A stretch of DNA of 9,790 nucleotides, from NCBI GenBank assembly GCA_012511425.1, contig JAAZGC010000080.1:1-9790 (forward strand), in the 5' to 3' direction. Position 1 is the stretch's first letter. Each line of letters opens with the position of its first letter. Under the pieces are notes generated by a model. The model saw only the letters and a program-made list of their open reading frames with translations, did not search any database and was not told the DNA's origin. Below are positions 1-7,363 of the stretch, in pieces. Position numbers and translations under genes: made by a program. Source of the DNA: Clostridiales bacterium (GTDB taxonomy: Bacteria > Bacillota > Clostridia > Oscillospirales > CAG-272).

Positions 1-81
1 CTGCCTCCGCTTCACGGCGATGTCAGCATTCTCCGCTGAAGTCAGCAAATAATCTATTCATTATATTTAATGAGTAAAGTT
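1..81. other. Left edge, no confident gene
   Basis: No reading frame here can be assigned. All three plus-strand frames hit a stop within 81 bases (TGA at 37-39, TAA at 50-52, TAA near 75), so this could be the last few codons of a plus-strand gene entering from the left, but no frame is recognisable. There is a small imperfect direct repeat: TCCGCT followed by GTCAGCA occurs at 6-28 and again at 32-47, the second copy with a shorter middle. The second copy also contains a near-palindrome, GCTGAAGTCAGC at 36-47. It may be the edge of a dispersed intergenic repeat, but one partial copy cannot establish that. Confidence 0.3.
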
Positions 82-125
82 ATCCCCCCTGCGGCTTTGA
101 TTTATTACAGAGCCGCAGAGGGGAT
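82..125 (-). terminator. Hairpin terminator after the CotH lipoprotein gene
   Basis: The arms at 82-96 and 111-125 form a GC-rich 15-bp stem around a 14-base AT-rich loop, 16 bases beyond the stop codon of the minus-strand lipoprotein gene. One pair (88 with 119) is a G-U wobble in minus-strand RNA but an A-C mismatch in plus-strand RNA, so the stem is better on the minus strand. The U-run after it is poor (AACUUUACUC), so it is a weaker terminator than the one near 7400. Confidence 0.6.
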
Positions 126-140
126 GTTCTGTTTTAGCAA

Positions 141-2252
141 TCAGCTCAGCAGCGCCATTTCGGCGAACTGAACGATATCGTCGTTTTCAATCCAGACTTT
201 ATAATATTTATATGCCGCCGTGTTGTCGAATTTGAATACATGCCAGGTGAAGTTGGTTTCCGTTAAAATACTGCGTCCGTCTTTCACGTCAGCCATAAGC
301 TCCCATGTTGATCTGTCGTTTGAGCCGTAGATCTTCCATTTCTGCGGATTTCTGTAAACATTGCTCGCTGTATCGTTTGCAGTCATAAGAGCGTAGTATT
401 CAGCTGTCACACTCTCTTTTGTCTCAAAATAAAATTCCGATTCGCCGTAGCATCTGTAGCAATATTTGGTGCCGGCGTATAAGTCGAACAGATTTTCAAC
501 CCCTTCGCCGCCGAAACCTTCGTTGGTGCATGATACGTTTTTGACACCTACCGTATCGACAAAATTGGTTTTGCTTTCGATTAATTTCTTTGTTTCATCG
601 TCGGCATAGTCGGCTTCGTTTTCGCTGCCGCCTCTTATCAGCCGCATTGTGGTGAAATCATCCAAATTATAAATCTCATCAAGCCAATCAATACGATTCT
701 GCGCCCATTGCGCAAGATATTCATAGTGTTCTCGGTAGTCACTAAGAACTCTGATGAATTCCGTTTCGCGGTTCTGTCTTGTACCGAAGATAGGCCATCT
801 TACGAAATTCCTCTCGTATGACCTGTATTTCTGCGAACCTTCGTCAATAATCGACTGAGGTATTGTATATATCTTTGTTTCTTTAATTTCATCCCAGCGC
901 TTTACAACAAGCTCTCGGAACCATTCGTTATCCATTGACAGATAATACCACTGATTCCCGCCGCCGGAACCAAAAGGCAATGCAGTAAACAATCCTTCAT
1001 AGAATTCAGCTCCGCTGTCGGCGTTTCCGAGCGACAAGTCGAAATCCCATATCGGACCGAAGTGCAGTTTCCCGCCTTTATTCTTATAAAGGTAGTAGGA
1101 GTCCCAGCCGGTATCCAGATTTTTGACTACCTCCTCGACAAGATATGTATCTATCAGGGAATCGAGGTCTACATATTTTTCCATCTCTTCCCGGCTGCCG
1201 CTTCTGACTGCTTCGAGAGCTCTTTCCATGTAAGCGCTGATATATTCTATCTGTTTTTTCTTTGTTCTGTTATTTGACGAAAGATCGCTGTGCACCTGAT
1301 AAAGCTTCCCTCCGACATAAAATATCTCTTTGTCGGAATAGCCGGAAAGCTCAACGAGATAACCGATATCGGTTTCTGTTTCATAATTTGTGGTATCTAT
1401 CCAGACACGTGCCTGCGAATCTCGGATTTCCTCCGCAACAAGATAAACCCCACGGTATTCGCCGTTTAGATAAACTTCAACCGACATTGATGCCGGGGAA
1501 AAATCAACACCCGAAAGACTTCTCGCAAGCTCAAGCGCAACATGATTACGCTGCAGCGACTGATCGCAGACGTTTGCAAGCATAACCCATACTTTATCTT
1601 TAGCCATACCCAAATCGAAGAGATTCACCTTGTTCTGAAATCTCATCTTATAGGATTTCTTTTCATAACTCCAGGTATTGTTGCCGCGGCCGCGGATCTC
1701 AATCTCCTGCGGCTCCATGTCGAATTCTCCAGCCGCGTATATCGCGAACTTAGCACCGATGTAATCGGTATTAGGCTTGACGTCGTGTCCTGTTACGGTG
1801 TCGATAGTGATTATCGGCATATCAAGAACATCATAATCGAAGATGGCTGTTATAACACTGTCTTCTTTAATATTCTTAAGACTGTCAGACCGGGTTCGGC
1901 TGGTTTTGCCGTCTGACCAGCGGACAAATTTATAGCCGAAATTCGGAATGGCTTCCACCGGTTTTTCTTCTTCGGAAATCTTTCTTATAGCCCCGCCGCT
2001 TATTCTGCCGGCACGTTTGGAGTTAACGGTGTAACCGATGTAAATATCATCATTATCGGGAAAAGAGTCGATTTTCACCGGTGTTTCAGGAAGATATTGC
2101 TTTTCATTCGGCGGCTGTGTTTCGGATATGTTTCCGGTAATTGCGGGAACTTCCTCGGTTTTACCGCAGGCAGAAATAACCGGCAAAATTACTGCAAGAA
2201 TCAAAAGAAATAATGTTGTTCTGATGTTGATATTTTTCATAAGTTTGATCAT
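141..2252 (-). CDS. CotH-family lipoprotein with InlB-like and discoidin-like domains
   Basis: A predicted surface-anchored lipoprotein of 703 residues. A basic start and hydrophobic segment (about residues 11-25) lead to a lipobox, I-S-A-C, with Cys29 as the lipidated residue. Residues about 70-140 resemble an InlB B-repeat/beta-grasp unit (GYKFVRWSDG, then VITAIFDY). Residues about 145-525 are the CotH domain, an atypical protein-kinase-like fold: RGRGNNTW at 187-194 followed by KKSYKMRF, VEVYLNGEYRGVYLVAEEI at about 258-276, and the acidic motif WDFDLSLGN at 402-410 with D403 and D405. Residues about 570-703 look like an F5/8 type C (discoidin) carbohydrate-binding domain (WKIYGSND). CotH of Bacillus phosphorylates spore-coat proteins; CotH domains also occur in extracellular Clostridia proteins, sometimes with dockerins. 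The actual target here is unknown. A second Met at residue 5 (base 2240) is an alternative start; neither has a clear ribosome binding site. It is transcribed alone, divergent from dapL. Confidence 0.9.
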   Translation of the reverse strand: MIKLMKNINIRTTLFLLILAVILPVISACGKTEEVPAITGNISETQPPNEKQYLPETPVKIDSFPDNDDIYIGYTVNSKRAGRISGGAIRKISEEEKPVEAIPNFGYKFVRWSDGKTSRTRSDSLKNIKEDSVITAIFDYDVLDMPIITIDTVTGHDVKPNTDYIGAKFAIYAAGEFDMEPQEIEIRGRGNNTWSYEKKSYKMRFQNKVNLFDLGMAKDKVWVMLANVCDQSLQRNHVALELARSLSGVDFSPASMSVEVYLNGEYRGVYLVAEEIRDSQARVWIDTTNYETETDIGYLVELSGYSDKEIFYVGGKLYQVHSDLSSNNRTKKKQIEYISAYMERALEAVRSGSREEMEKYVDLDSLIDTYLVEEVVKNLDTGWDSYYLYKNKGGKLHFGPIWDFDLSLGNADSGAEFYEGLFTALPFGSGGGNQWYYLSMDNEWFRELVVKRWDEIKETKIYTIPQSIIDEGSQKYRSYERNFVRWPIFGTRQNRETEFIRVLSDYREHYEYLAQWAQNRIDWLDEIYNLDDFTTMRLIRGGSENEADYADDETKKLIESKTNFVDTVGVKNVSCTNEGFGGEGVENLFDLYAGTKYCYRCYGESEFYFETKESVTAEYYALMTANDTASNVYRNPQKWKIYGSNDRSTWELMADVKDGRSILTETNFTWHVFKFDNTAAYKYYKVWIENDDIVQFAEMALLS

Positions 2253-2281
2253 TTCACGTCTTTTTTAAAAAAACTTAATCT

Positions 2282-2310
2282 ATTATAATTAATTGAGTGT
2301 TATATCTAAA
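2282..2310 (-). promoter_or_regulatory. Candidate promoter of the CotH lipoprotein gene
   Basis: Read on the minus strand, a perfect -10 hexamer TATAAT lies at 2287-2282, preceded after a 17-base spacer by TTTAGA at 2310-2305 (4 of 6 matches to the -35 consensus). Transcription would begin near 2275, giving a leader of about 22 bases that contains an oligo-U/oligo-A stretch and no strong ribosome binding site. This is inferred from sequence only. Confidence 0.55.
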
Positions 2311-2384
2311 AATGGAGAAAATTCAGATAAGCGTCAGGAATTACAAATTGTTTATCAAAAAGTATGGTAAATCTGTTTTGAATC

Positions 2385-2393
2385 TGGTATAAT
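2385..2393 (+). promoter_or_regulatory. Extended -10 promoter of dapL
   Basis: TGGTATAAT at 2385-2393 is a consensus extended -10 element (TGnTATAAT). The -35 position (about 2365-2370, TGGTAA) matches poorly, as extended -10 promoters tolerate. Transcription would start near 2400, about 25 bases before the dapL ATG, with the AAGTGAGG ribosome binding site at 2409-2416 in between. Confidence 0.6.
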
Positions 2394-2424
2394 AGACGTA
2401 TTATATACAAGTGAGGCATAAAAT

Positions 2425-3597
2425 ATGAAAATTAACCAAAATTATCTGAATGTAAAGAAAAGCTATTTGTTTACTGAAATCGGAAACCGGGTAAGAAAAT
2501 TCCAGTCGGAAAACCCGAATGCCGATGTAATCAAGCTAGGAATAGGAGATGTTACGCTGCCGCTTGCGCCGGTCGTCGTCGATGCCATGAAAAAAGCAGC
2601 GGATGAGATGGGAGATAGGCAGGGATTCCGCGGATACGGTCCGGAGCAGGGATATGATTTTCTTCGGGAAGCTGTCAGGAATTATTATCTGAAAAGAAAT
2701 GTCAGCCTTGAGGCGAATGAGATATTTATTTCAGACGGAGCAAAGAGCGATCTCGGAAATATACTCGACCTTTTCAGCGAGTGCAACACCGTTTTGGTGC
2801 CGGATCCCGTTTACCCGGTCTATGTAGATACGAATATAATGGCCGGCAGAAAGGTTATTTTTGCCGACGGAACCGAAGAAAACGGTTTCCTTCCGATGCC
2901 TGATGAGAACATCAAATGCGATATCATCTATATCTGTTCTCCGAACAATCCGACCGGTGCGGTATACAGCCGAGAGCAGCTTGAAAAATGGGTCGATTAT
3001 GCGAATTCGACGGATGCCGTTATACTGTTTGACGCCGCATATGAGGCTTTTGTTTTCGATGAAAACCTTCCGAAATCTATATATGAAATCGAGGGCGCCA
3101 AGGAATGCGCAATCGAATTTTGCTCGCTTTCCAAAACTGCCGGATTTACCGGAACGCGCTGCGGCTATACCGTTGTTCCCCATGCGCTTACCCGCGGCGG
3201 GCAGGAGCTTAATCCCTTCTGGCTGAGGCGTCAGACTACCAAATTCAACGGCGTTTCATATATTATTCAGCGCGGAGCCGAAGCGGTATTTACCGAGGCA
3301 GGACAGAAACAGATCAAGACATCGCTTGACTATTACCGCGAAAATGCGAAAACCATTACCGCCGGGCTCGACAAGATAGGCAAGAAGTATGTCGGCGGAA
3401 AGCACTCGCCCTATATCTGGATGCGCTGCGATATGCCGTCCTGGGAGTATTTTGATATGCTGCTTACCAAAGCAAATGTCGTCGGAACTCCGGGCGCCGG
3501 GTTCGGCAAGAATGGTGAAGGTTGGTTCCGACTCACCGCATTCGGCGATGAAAATGCAACAAAGGAAGCAGTAAAACGGATAATCGCACTCAGCTGA
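2425..3597 (+). CDS. dapL: LL-diaminopimelate aminotransferase
   Basis: A cytoplasmic, PLP-dependent class I/II aminotransferase that converts tetrahydrodipicolinate plus glutamate directly to LL-2,6-diaminopimelate, bypassing the succinylated or acetylated intermediates of the DapD-type routes; the product feeds lysine and peptidoglycan. The 390 residues are the usual length. Diagnostic motifs are GIGDVTLPL at 39-47, SPNNPTG at 172-178 (cofactor-contacting Asn175), FDAAYEAF at 202-209 (Asp203 and Tyr206) and SLSKTAGFTGTRCG at 234-247 with the PLP Schiff-base Lys237. The C-terminal stretch PGAGFG then GEGWFRLTAFG (356-374) supplies the substrate carboxylate-binding Arg369 and is typical of DapL rather than of aspartate aminotransferases in general. 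The ATG is preceded 8 bases upstream by AAGTGAGG. The gene stands alone; it converges on ogt with 23 bases between the stop codons and no obvious terminator in that gap. Confidence 0.95.
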   Translation: MKINQNYLNVKKSYLFTEIGNRVRKFQSENPNADVIKLGIGDVTLPLAPVVVDAMKKAADEMGDRQGFRGYGPEQGYDFLREAVRNYYLKRNVSLEANEIFISDGAKSDLGNILDLFSECNTVLVPDPVYPVYVDTNIMAGRKVIFADGTEENGFLPMPDENIKCDIIYICSPNNPTGAVYSREQLEKWVDYANSTDAVILFDAAYEAFVFDENLPKSIYEIEGAKECAIEFCSLSKTAGFTGTRCGYTVVPHALTRGGQELNPFWLRRQTTKFNGVSYIIQRGAEAVFTEAGQKQIKTSLDYYRENAKTITAGLDKIGKKYVGGKHSPYIWMRCDMPSWEYFDMLLTKANVVGTPGAGFGKNGEGWFRLTAFGDENATKEAVKRIIALS

Positions 3598-3620
3598 ACT
3601 GATTACAAACCGATAAAATA

Positions 3621-4142
3621 TCAGGTAATGGCGCGTTTTCCGATATGCAAAGCCGCCGGATCTAATCCTTCAAGCTTTAGAAGCGCAATCTTTCTCTCAA
3701 TTCCGCCGGCATATCCGGTTAAATTCCCGTCAGCGCCTACTACTCGGTGGCAGGGAACAAAAACCGAAAGCGGATTACGAGAGACAGCTCCGCCGACGGC
3801 GCGGGCTGAAGCGCCGGAACCCTTGCTTTCTGCAATTCGGTTTGCAATATCACCGTAGGAAACGGTTTTTCCGTATTCTATCCCGCACAGCTCAAGCAAC
3901 ACTGATTTTCGGAACTCCGAGCCGGTAAAATGCAGTTTCGGAAAGAAATCCGGTGTTTTGCCTGAAAAGTAGATGTCAAGCCATGACCTTGCGCTTTCGG
4001 TAAAATTATTTTCCGAAAATGCTGCCGATGAGATATCAGGATAGTATTTTGCGCCGCAAAACCATGCGCCGGACAAGCCATGTTCGTCTGCCCTGAGCAG
4101 GATTTCGCCCAAGGGAGACGGATAACGACCGTATATCTGCAT
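3621..4142 (-). CDS. ogt: Methylated-DNA--protein-cysteine S-methyltransferase
   Basis: A suicide DNA-repair protein that transfers the alkyl group from O6-alkylguanine (and O4-alkylthymine) to its own cysteine. It has 173 residues, the usual size for the stand-alone Ogt/MGMT form without an Ada regulatory domain. The active-site motif VPCHRVVG is at 129-136 with the acceptor Cys131. ARAVGGAVSRNP at 113-124 holds the DNA-flipping arginine (Arg114) and the Asn-Pro that shapes the pocket. VSYGDIA at 94-100 and YAGGIERKIALLKLEG at 144-159 complete the family signature. Residues 1-75 are the variable N-terminal ribonuclease-H-like domain. It begins 5 bases after the yfbR stop codon and lacks a strong ribosome binding site, so it is probably co-transcribed and translationally coupled to yfbR. 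Confidence 0.95.
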   Translation of the reverse strand: MQIYGRYPSPLGEILLRADEHGLSGAWFCGAKYYPDISSAAFSENNFTESARSWLDIYFSGKTPDFFPKLHFTGSEFRKSVLLELCGIEYGKTVSYGDIANRIAESKGSGASARAVGGAVSRNPLSVFVPCHRVVGADGNLTGYAGGIERKIALLKLEGLDPAALHIGKRAIT

Positions 4143-4147
4143 CTTTG

Positions 4148-4732
4148 TTATAATTCGTCCAGCGGCATAGAGAAAGACGGAAGCAGATTATCCATAAACC
4201 ACTCGACTTCTTCAATCTGAAGGTTTTTTAAGGTCCGTAGAGTTGAATTATAAGCCGCTTCGAACTCCCGGTTTCCGCTGTTTTTCTCGATTATGCACTT
4301 TATAAGAGCGCAAAGCTTGTCGGCCGCCTTTATAAGTGCAGTTTCCGGGTAGCTTTCGGGTTTCATAAGCTTTTCGTATGCCGGGCGCAGCTCGTCGGGC
4401 AGCTTTGACAGCAGGTTCTCTTTTGCGGCGGCTTCTATGTCGGCGTAGGAGCGCCTCATGGTGTCGCTTGCGTATTTTACGGGAGTCGGCAGGTCTCCGG
4501 TTATAACTTCCGCTGCATCGTGGAAAAGCGCCAGCAAGGCCGCGCGAGCCGGATCATAGTTTTTATTAAAAACCGAATTGCCAATCTCGCACAGGCAGTG
4601 AGAGATCACGGCGCATTCCATCGTATGGCGTGACAGCGTTTCGGACTCGGTGCTGTGCATAAGGCTCCAGCGCTTTATATATCTCTGTCTGAAAAGCATC
4701 GCTAAAAATGAATAATTCATATGTGTATCCAT
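4148..4732 (-). CDS. yfbR: YfbR-like 5'-deoxynucleotidase (HD domain)
   Basis: A cytoplasmic HD-superfamily phosphatase that dephosphorylates deoxynucleoside 5'-monophosphates. It aligns along nearly its full length with my recollection of E. coli YfbR, including RW, ALLALFHDAAEVITGDLPTPVKY-type core and the tail SFSMPLDEL. The residues described for the E. coli enzyme are all present: Arg21-Trp22 (substrate selectivity), metal ligands His36, His71, Asp72 and Asp138, the catalytic Glu75 and Asp80. The ATG at 4732 has no ribosome binding site; Met5 (base 4720) has a weak GGA seven bases upstream and would give an N-terminus nearer the E. coli length, so the true start may be there. It is the first gene of a two-gene unit with ogt and is divergent from thyX, whose ribosome binding site occupies the 17-bp gap. 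Confidence 0.92.
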   Translation of the reverse strand: MDTHMNYSFLAMLFRQRYIKRWSLMHSTESETLSRHTMECAVISHCLCEIGNSVFNKNYDPARAALLALFHDAAEVITGDLPTPVKYASDTMRRSYADIEAAAKENLLSKLPDELRPAYEKLMKPESYPETALIKAADKLCALIKCIIEKNSGNREFEAAYNSTLRTLKNLQIEEVEWFMDNLLPSFSMPLDEL

Positions 4733-4738
4733 GAAAAT

Positions 4739-4744
4739 GAGGTG
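4739..4744 (+). promoter_or_regulatory. thyX ribosome binding site (fixes TTG start)
   Basis: GAGGTG at 4739-4744 stands 5 bases before the TTG at 4750. No ATG or GTG in frame nearby has a comparable site, and the protein beginning there (MKVKLLSHTP) starts where ThyX proteins normally do. Confidence 0.8.
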
Positions 4745-4749
4745 TTAAT

Positions 4750-5511
4750 TTGAAGGTAAAGCTCTTATCACACACGCCGGATCCCGACAGACTGGTTGCC
4801 GTTGCGGCCAAATTATGCTATTCCGCGTCCGATATAGATCAGCTCGAAGAAAAGCAGACTCCAGAAAAGGTTGAGGAGTTTCTTGACCGCCTGGTCGATG
4901 TCGGGCACGAGAGTCCGGTTGAGCATGCGTCCTTTACTTTCGCCGTCGAAGGCGTCTCAAGGTCGCTTCTGGCGCAGATAACGCGGCATCGGATCGCATC
5001 TTTTTCGGTTCAAAGTCAGCGATATGTCGATAAGTCGAATTTCGAATATATCCTGCCGCCGCAGATAGAAGCTATTCCGGAAGCCAAAGCGGAATTCATC
5101 GCCGCGATGGAGGAGGATGCCTCTCATTACGAAAGCATTCGGCTTAAACTTATCGAAGGACACACAAAACGCCTCATCGATGAAGGAAAAGACGAAAACG
5201 AAGCGCGCAGGCAAGCCGAAAAGATGGCAAACGAGGATGCACGGTATGTGCTCTCTAACGCCTGCGACACTAAGATAATAATGACGATGAACGTCCGATC
5301 GCTTTATAATTTCTTCCGGCTCCGCTGCTGCCGCCGCGCTCAGTGGGAAATCCGTGCGCTTGCAATCGAGATGCTGAAGCTGTGCAGATCGGTATCTCCT
5401 CTGCTTTTCCGGAAAGCCGGACCTTCCTGTGTATGGGGAGGATGCTCGGAGGGGAATATGTACTGCGGGCATATCGATGAAGTCAGGAAAGAATTCCGGG
5501 GTATGAAATAA
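4750..5511 (+). CDS. thyX: Flavin-dependent thymidylate synthase
   Basis: Makes dTMP from dUMP with methylene-tetrahydrofolate as carbon donor and reduced FAD as hydride source, so tetrahydrofolate is regenerated without the dihydrofolate reductase that ThyA requires. The defining motif RHR-X7-S is at residues 79-89 (RHRIASFSVQS). Other family marks are VGHESPVEHASFTF at 51-64, SNACDTKIIMTMNVRSLYNFFRLR at 169-192 and AQWEIRALA at 197-205, which contribute to flavin and dUMP binding. At 253 residues it is a normal length and complete; the family is a homotetramer with active sites at subunit interfaces (established knowledge). The start is TTG, supported by GAGGTG five bases upstream. A hairpin terminator follows 23 bases after the stop. 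An uncommon cysteine pair, Cys193-Cys194, sits next to the AQWEIR motif; its significance is unknown. Confidence 0.96.
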   Translation: MKVKLLSHTPDPDRLVAVAAKLCYSASDIDQLEEKQTPEKVEEFLDRLVDVGHESPVEHASFTFAVEGVSRSLLAQITRHRIASFSVQSQRYVDKSNFEYILPPQIEAIPEAKAEFIAAMEEDASHYESIRLKLIEGHTKRLIDEGKDENEARRQAEKMANEDARYVLSNACDTKIIMTMNVRSLYNFFRLRCCRRAQWEIRALAIEMLKLCRSVSPLLFRKAGPSCVWGGCSEGNMYCGHIDEVRKEFRGMK

Positions 5512-5534
5512 ACCACAAACTTAAATAAGTTGTC

Positions 5535-5569
5535 ATATCACCCTTGCGTAATGCAAGGGTGATATTTAT
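5535..5569. terminator. Terminator hairpin between thyX and the ADP-ribosylglycohydrolase-family gene
   Basis: A perfect 13-bp inverted repeat (5535-5547 with 5553-5565) around the loop GTAAT is followed on the plus strand by TTTATTTA, making it a good Rho-independent terminator for thyX. It also sits four bases past the stop codon of the convergent minus-strand gene, so it may serve both, although the minus-strand side lacks an immediate U-run (GACAACUUAUUU). Confidence 0.8.
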
Positions 5570-7348
5570 TTAGAGGACTTCAATGTCAATGAATCTGTAG
5601 AATGCGCCCGGCTCCTCGGTTTCGTGAGTTGCGAGGACAGCGAAGGTGAAGAAAGCGTCCCTATGGTTGTCAGCTTGCAGTAAGACGGTGATGTCATGCA
5701 CACCTTCGCCAAGCTCCAAAACAGCGGTGCGGTTTCTTTGGCAGCGATGATATGCAGGCATATAGTCACAGTTGTCTTCTGCTTTAATGACGGTTTCTCC
5801 GTTAAGTGCAACCTCAACAGGGGCGACTGTCGAACACATGAGCTTAACTTTGCGCTTGAACGGATTTACTATCTTTGCTTTTGCCGTGCGGAGGGTTTCT
5901 CCGTTGTCTTCAAAGCGGACGGTTGTGCCGTCTATCACTTTATTTATGCCGTCAAGCTGCCAATGGGAGCTGCGCAGCAAAGTGAAGGGAGCGCGGTATT
6001 CGATCCAGGGACTTGAGCCGTTGAGTCTTGTTACAATGAGATCAAAACGGTTGATGAAATCGAGTTTATCGGCATTGTTTTTAATATTAAAAGACAGCGA
6101 TGCTTCTTCCGAACTTTCGAGGGTCAGCTCGGATTTTTGCGGACACGCGCAGAAAGCATCCGACCGCGGAAGAACTGAAGCGGATATCCTCCATCTTCCC
6201 TTTGTATTGTTCTTTATCGCAAAACGGACTGTTTTAGTTTCACCGGGTACGACGGAAGGTGAGCCTTCATAGCTTATTGTAACATTGAATCCGTTTTCCG
6301 GCTTTTCGCCTTCCGGGAAAACATAGCTTTGAATATCAAAGTTATCGGGGAGATTTGTGCTTATATTTTCAAGCTGCAGCTTTTTGTGCATTAAAACGGT
6401 TCGGCGAGTAAGCTCGTGCAGGTCCTTCGGAGCATCAAAGCCGCGGACAGCCGGGCTGACGCGAATCTTATCTCCGATCGGCTTCGACCATTTTTCCGGG
6501 ATATATGAGCTGCCGTAAAGAATTCCGTAAAGAGCTCCGAGGGTCGCACCGGTGCAGTCGGTATCGTATCCCAGATTGACGGCTTTGAGTATACCGTCAC
6601 CGAAATCTTCGCCGTATAGAAAACCGCAATATGTAAATGCGAGATTCTGCGGCGCGTCTGTGAAATTTGCTCTGCCATGCGCTTCGAGAATCTTCTCGCG
6701 GATTTCGACATAACCGACGCCTTCTGAAAACCATTTTACCGTATCCATAAGTGCCGCTTTAACACGCGAACAGTCGGGCAGATATTCAAGCGCTTCGTTC
6801 ATCAGGCTGATTTTGTCATCATCGCTTTTCACTTCTCTGACAAAGGCGAGGCTTTCGATCGCGGCGTTGAATATTTCACCGTACATCCCCTCTCCCCCGG
6901 CATGATCTACCACGGCATCACACATTGCAAAATACGCTGCCATCTTCGGATCGCCCGCAGCGACCGCCCCCCATAACTCGGAGCGGATTGGAGAGCCCAT
7001 GCAGTCGGTAAAGGGATTGTCATATTTGCCGGAGAAAGGAGGGATAAAGCCGAGACGCAGTGCGGTAACTCCGTAACCATATTCGTCGAATGGGAAATAG
7101 ACATGCTCAGCCCATTCCCGGCCCATCTCGGACGGACCTATATTTATTCCGTAATTTTCTATTGCGTGAAGGTTGACAAGCTGAAGGTCAAGGTCATCGT
7201 TTTCTATCGCGCCGTTTTCATCTATTTTTGGATAAAACGTCAGATTCATAAGGCTCTTGTTGCCTTCTACGGGGCCGCCCAACGTGCCTCCAATGTTTTT
7301 TCCGAGCCAGCAGGCGTATATTTTATCGTAAAGTATGGCTTCGTCCAA
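5570..7348 (-). CDS. ADP-ribosylglycohydrolase (DraG/ARH)-family protein with C-terminal beta domains
   Basis: The N-terminal ~330 residues belong to the ADP-ribosylglycohydrolase superfamily, dinuclear magnesium hydrolases that cleave ADP-ribose or related ribosyl bonds. Seen directly: ACWLGKNIGGTLGGPVEG at 12-29 (family opening), the acidic motif ENDDLDLQ at 49-56 (in place of the usual TDD), HAGGEGMYGE at 149-158, and NLGYDTDCTGATLGALYG at 258-275, where Asp262 and Asp264 should bind metal. Residues ~350-592 look like two beta-rich domains; the first (VPGETKTVRFAIKNN, 367-381) resembles an Ig/NEW3-like fold. That extension is absent from minimal ARH enzymes. There is no signal peptide, so it should be cytoplasmic. 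The frame stays open to an ATG at 7390, but that codon lies inside a terminator stem; the TTG at 7348, six bases after AGAGGTG, is the better start and gives 592 residues beginning MDEAILYDKI. Linkage to two dehydrogenases suggests a small ribosylated or sugar-like substrate rather than protein ADP-ribose removal; this is inference. Confidence 0.85.
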   Translation of the reverse strand: MDEAILYDKIYACWLGKNIGGTLGGPVEGNKSLMNLTFYPKIDENGAIENDDLDLQLVNLHAIENYGINIGPSEMGREWAEHVYFPFDEYGYGVTALRLGFIPPFSGKYDNPFTDCMGSPIRSELWGAVAAGDPKMAAYFAMCDAVVDHAGGEGMYGEIFNAAIESLAFVREVKSDDDKISLMNEALEYLPDCSRVKAALMDTVKWFSEGVGYVEIREKILEAHGRANFTDAPQNLAFTYCGFLYGEDFGDGILKAVNLGYDTDCTGATLGALYGILYGSSYIPEKWSKPIGDKIRVSPAVRGFDAPKDLHELTRRTVLMHKKLQLENISTNLPDNFDIQSYVFPEGEKPENGFNVTISYEGSPSVVPGETKTVRFAIKNNTKGRWRISASVLPRSDAFCACPQKSELTLESSEEASLSFNIKNNADKLDFINRFDLIVTRLNGSSPWIEYRAPFTLLRSSHWQLDGINKVIDGTTVRFEDNGETLRTAKAKIVNPFKRKVKLMCSTVAPVEVALNGETVIKAEDNCDYMPAYHRCQRNRTAVLELGEGVHDITVLLQADNHRDAFFTFAVLATHETEEPGAFYRFIDIEVL

Positions 7349-7354
7349 TTTTAT

Positions 7355-7361
7355 CACCTCT
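7355..7361 (-). promoter_or_regulatory. Ribosome binding site fixing the TTG start of the ADP-ribosylglycohydrolase-family gene
   Basis: AGAGGTG, read on the minus strand, lies six bases before the TTG at 7348. The upstream in-frame ATG at 7390 has no such site and falls in the terminator stem. The site begins only three bases after the U-tract of that terminator ends. Confidence 0.75.
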
Positions 7362-7363
7362 GT

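Noticed and set aside
2253..2424. Divergent intergenic region as a possible small RNA or operator site
   Set aside because: It contains candidate promoters for both sides, but I found no convincing inverted-repeat operator, terminator or separate RNA gene. The T6-A7 stretch at 2261-2273 is an AT-rich tract in the leader.
3598..3624. Possible terminator between dapL and ogt (CTGAT at 3599-3603 with ATCAG at 3620-3624)
   Set aside because: Only five base pairs around a long loop, with no U-run on either strand.
4957..5472. 171-codon minus-strand open frame opposite thyX
   Set aside because: Antisense to a complete, well-conserved thyX; composition is that of a shadow frame.
5772..6272. 166-codon plus-strand open frame opposite the ADP-ribosylglycohydrolase-family gene
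   Set aside because: Antisense to a real gene, with no recognisable domain and no start signal.
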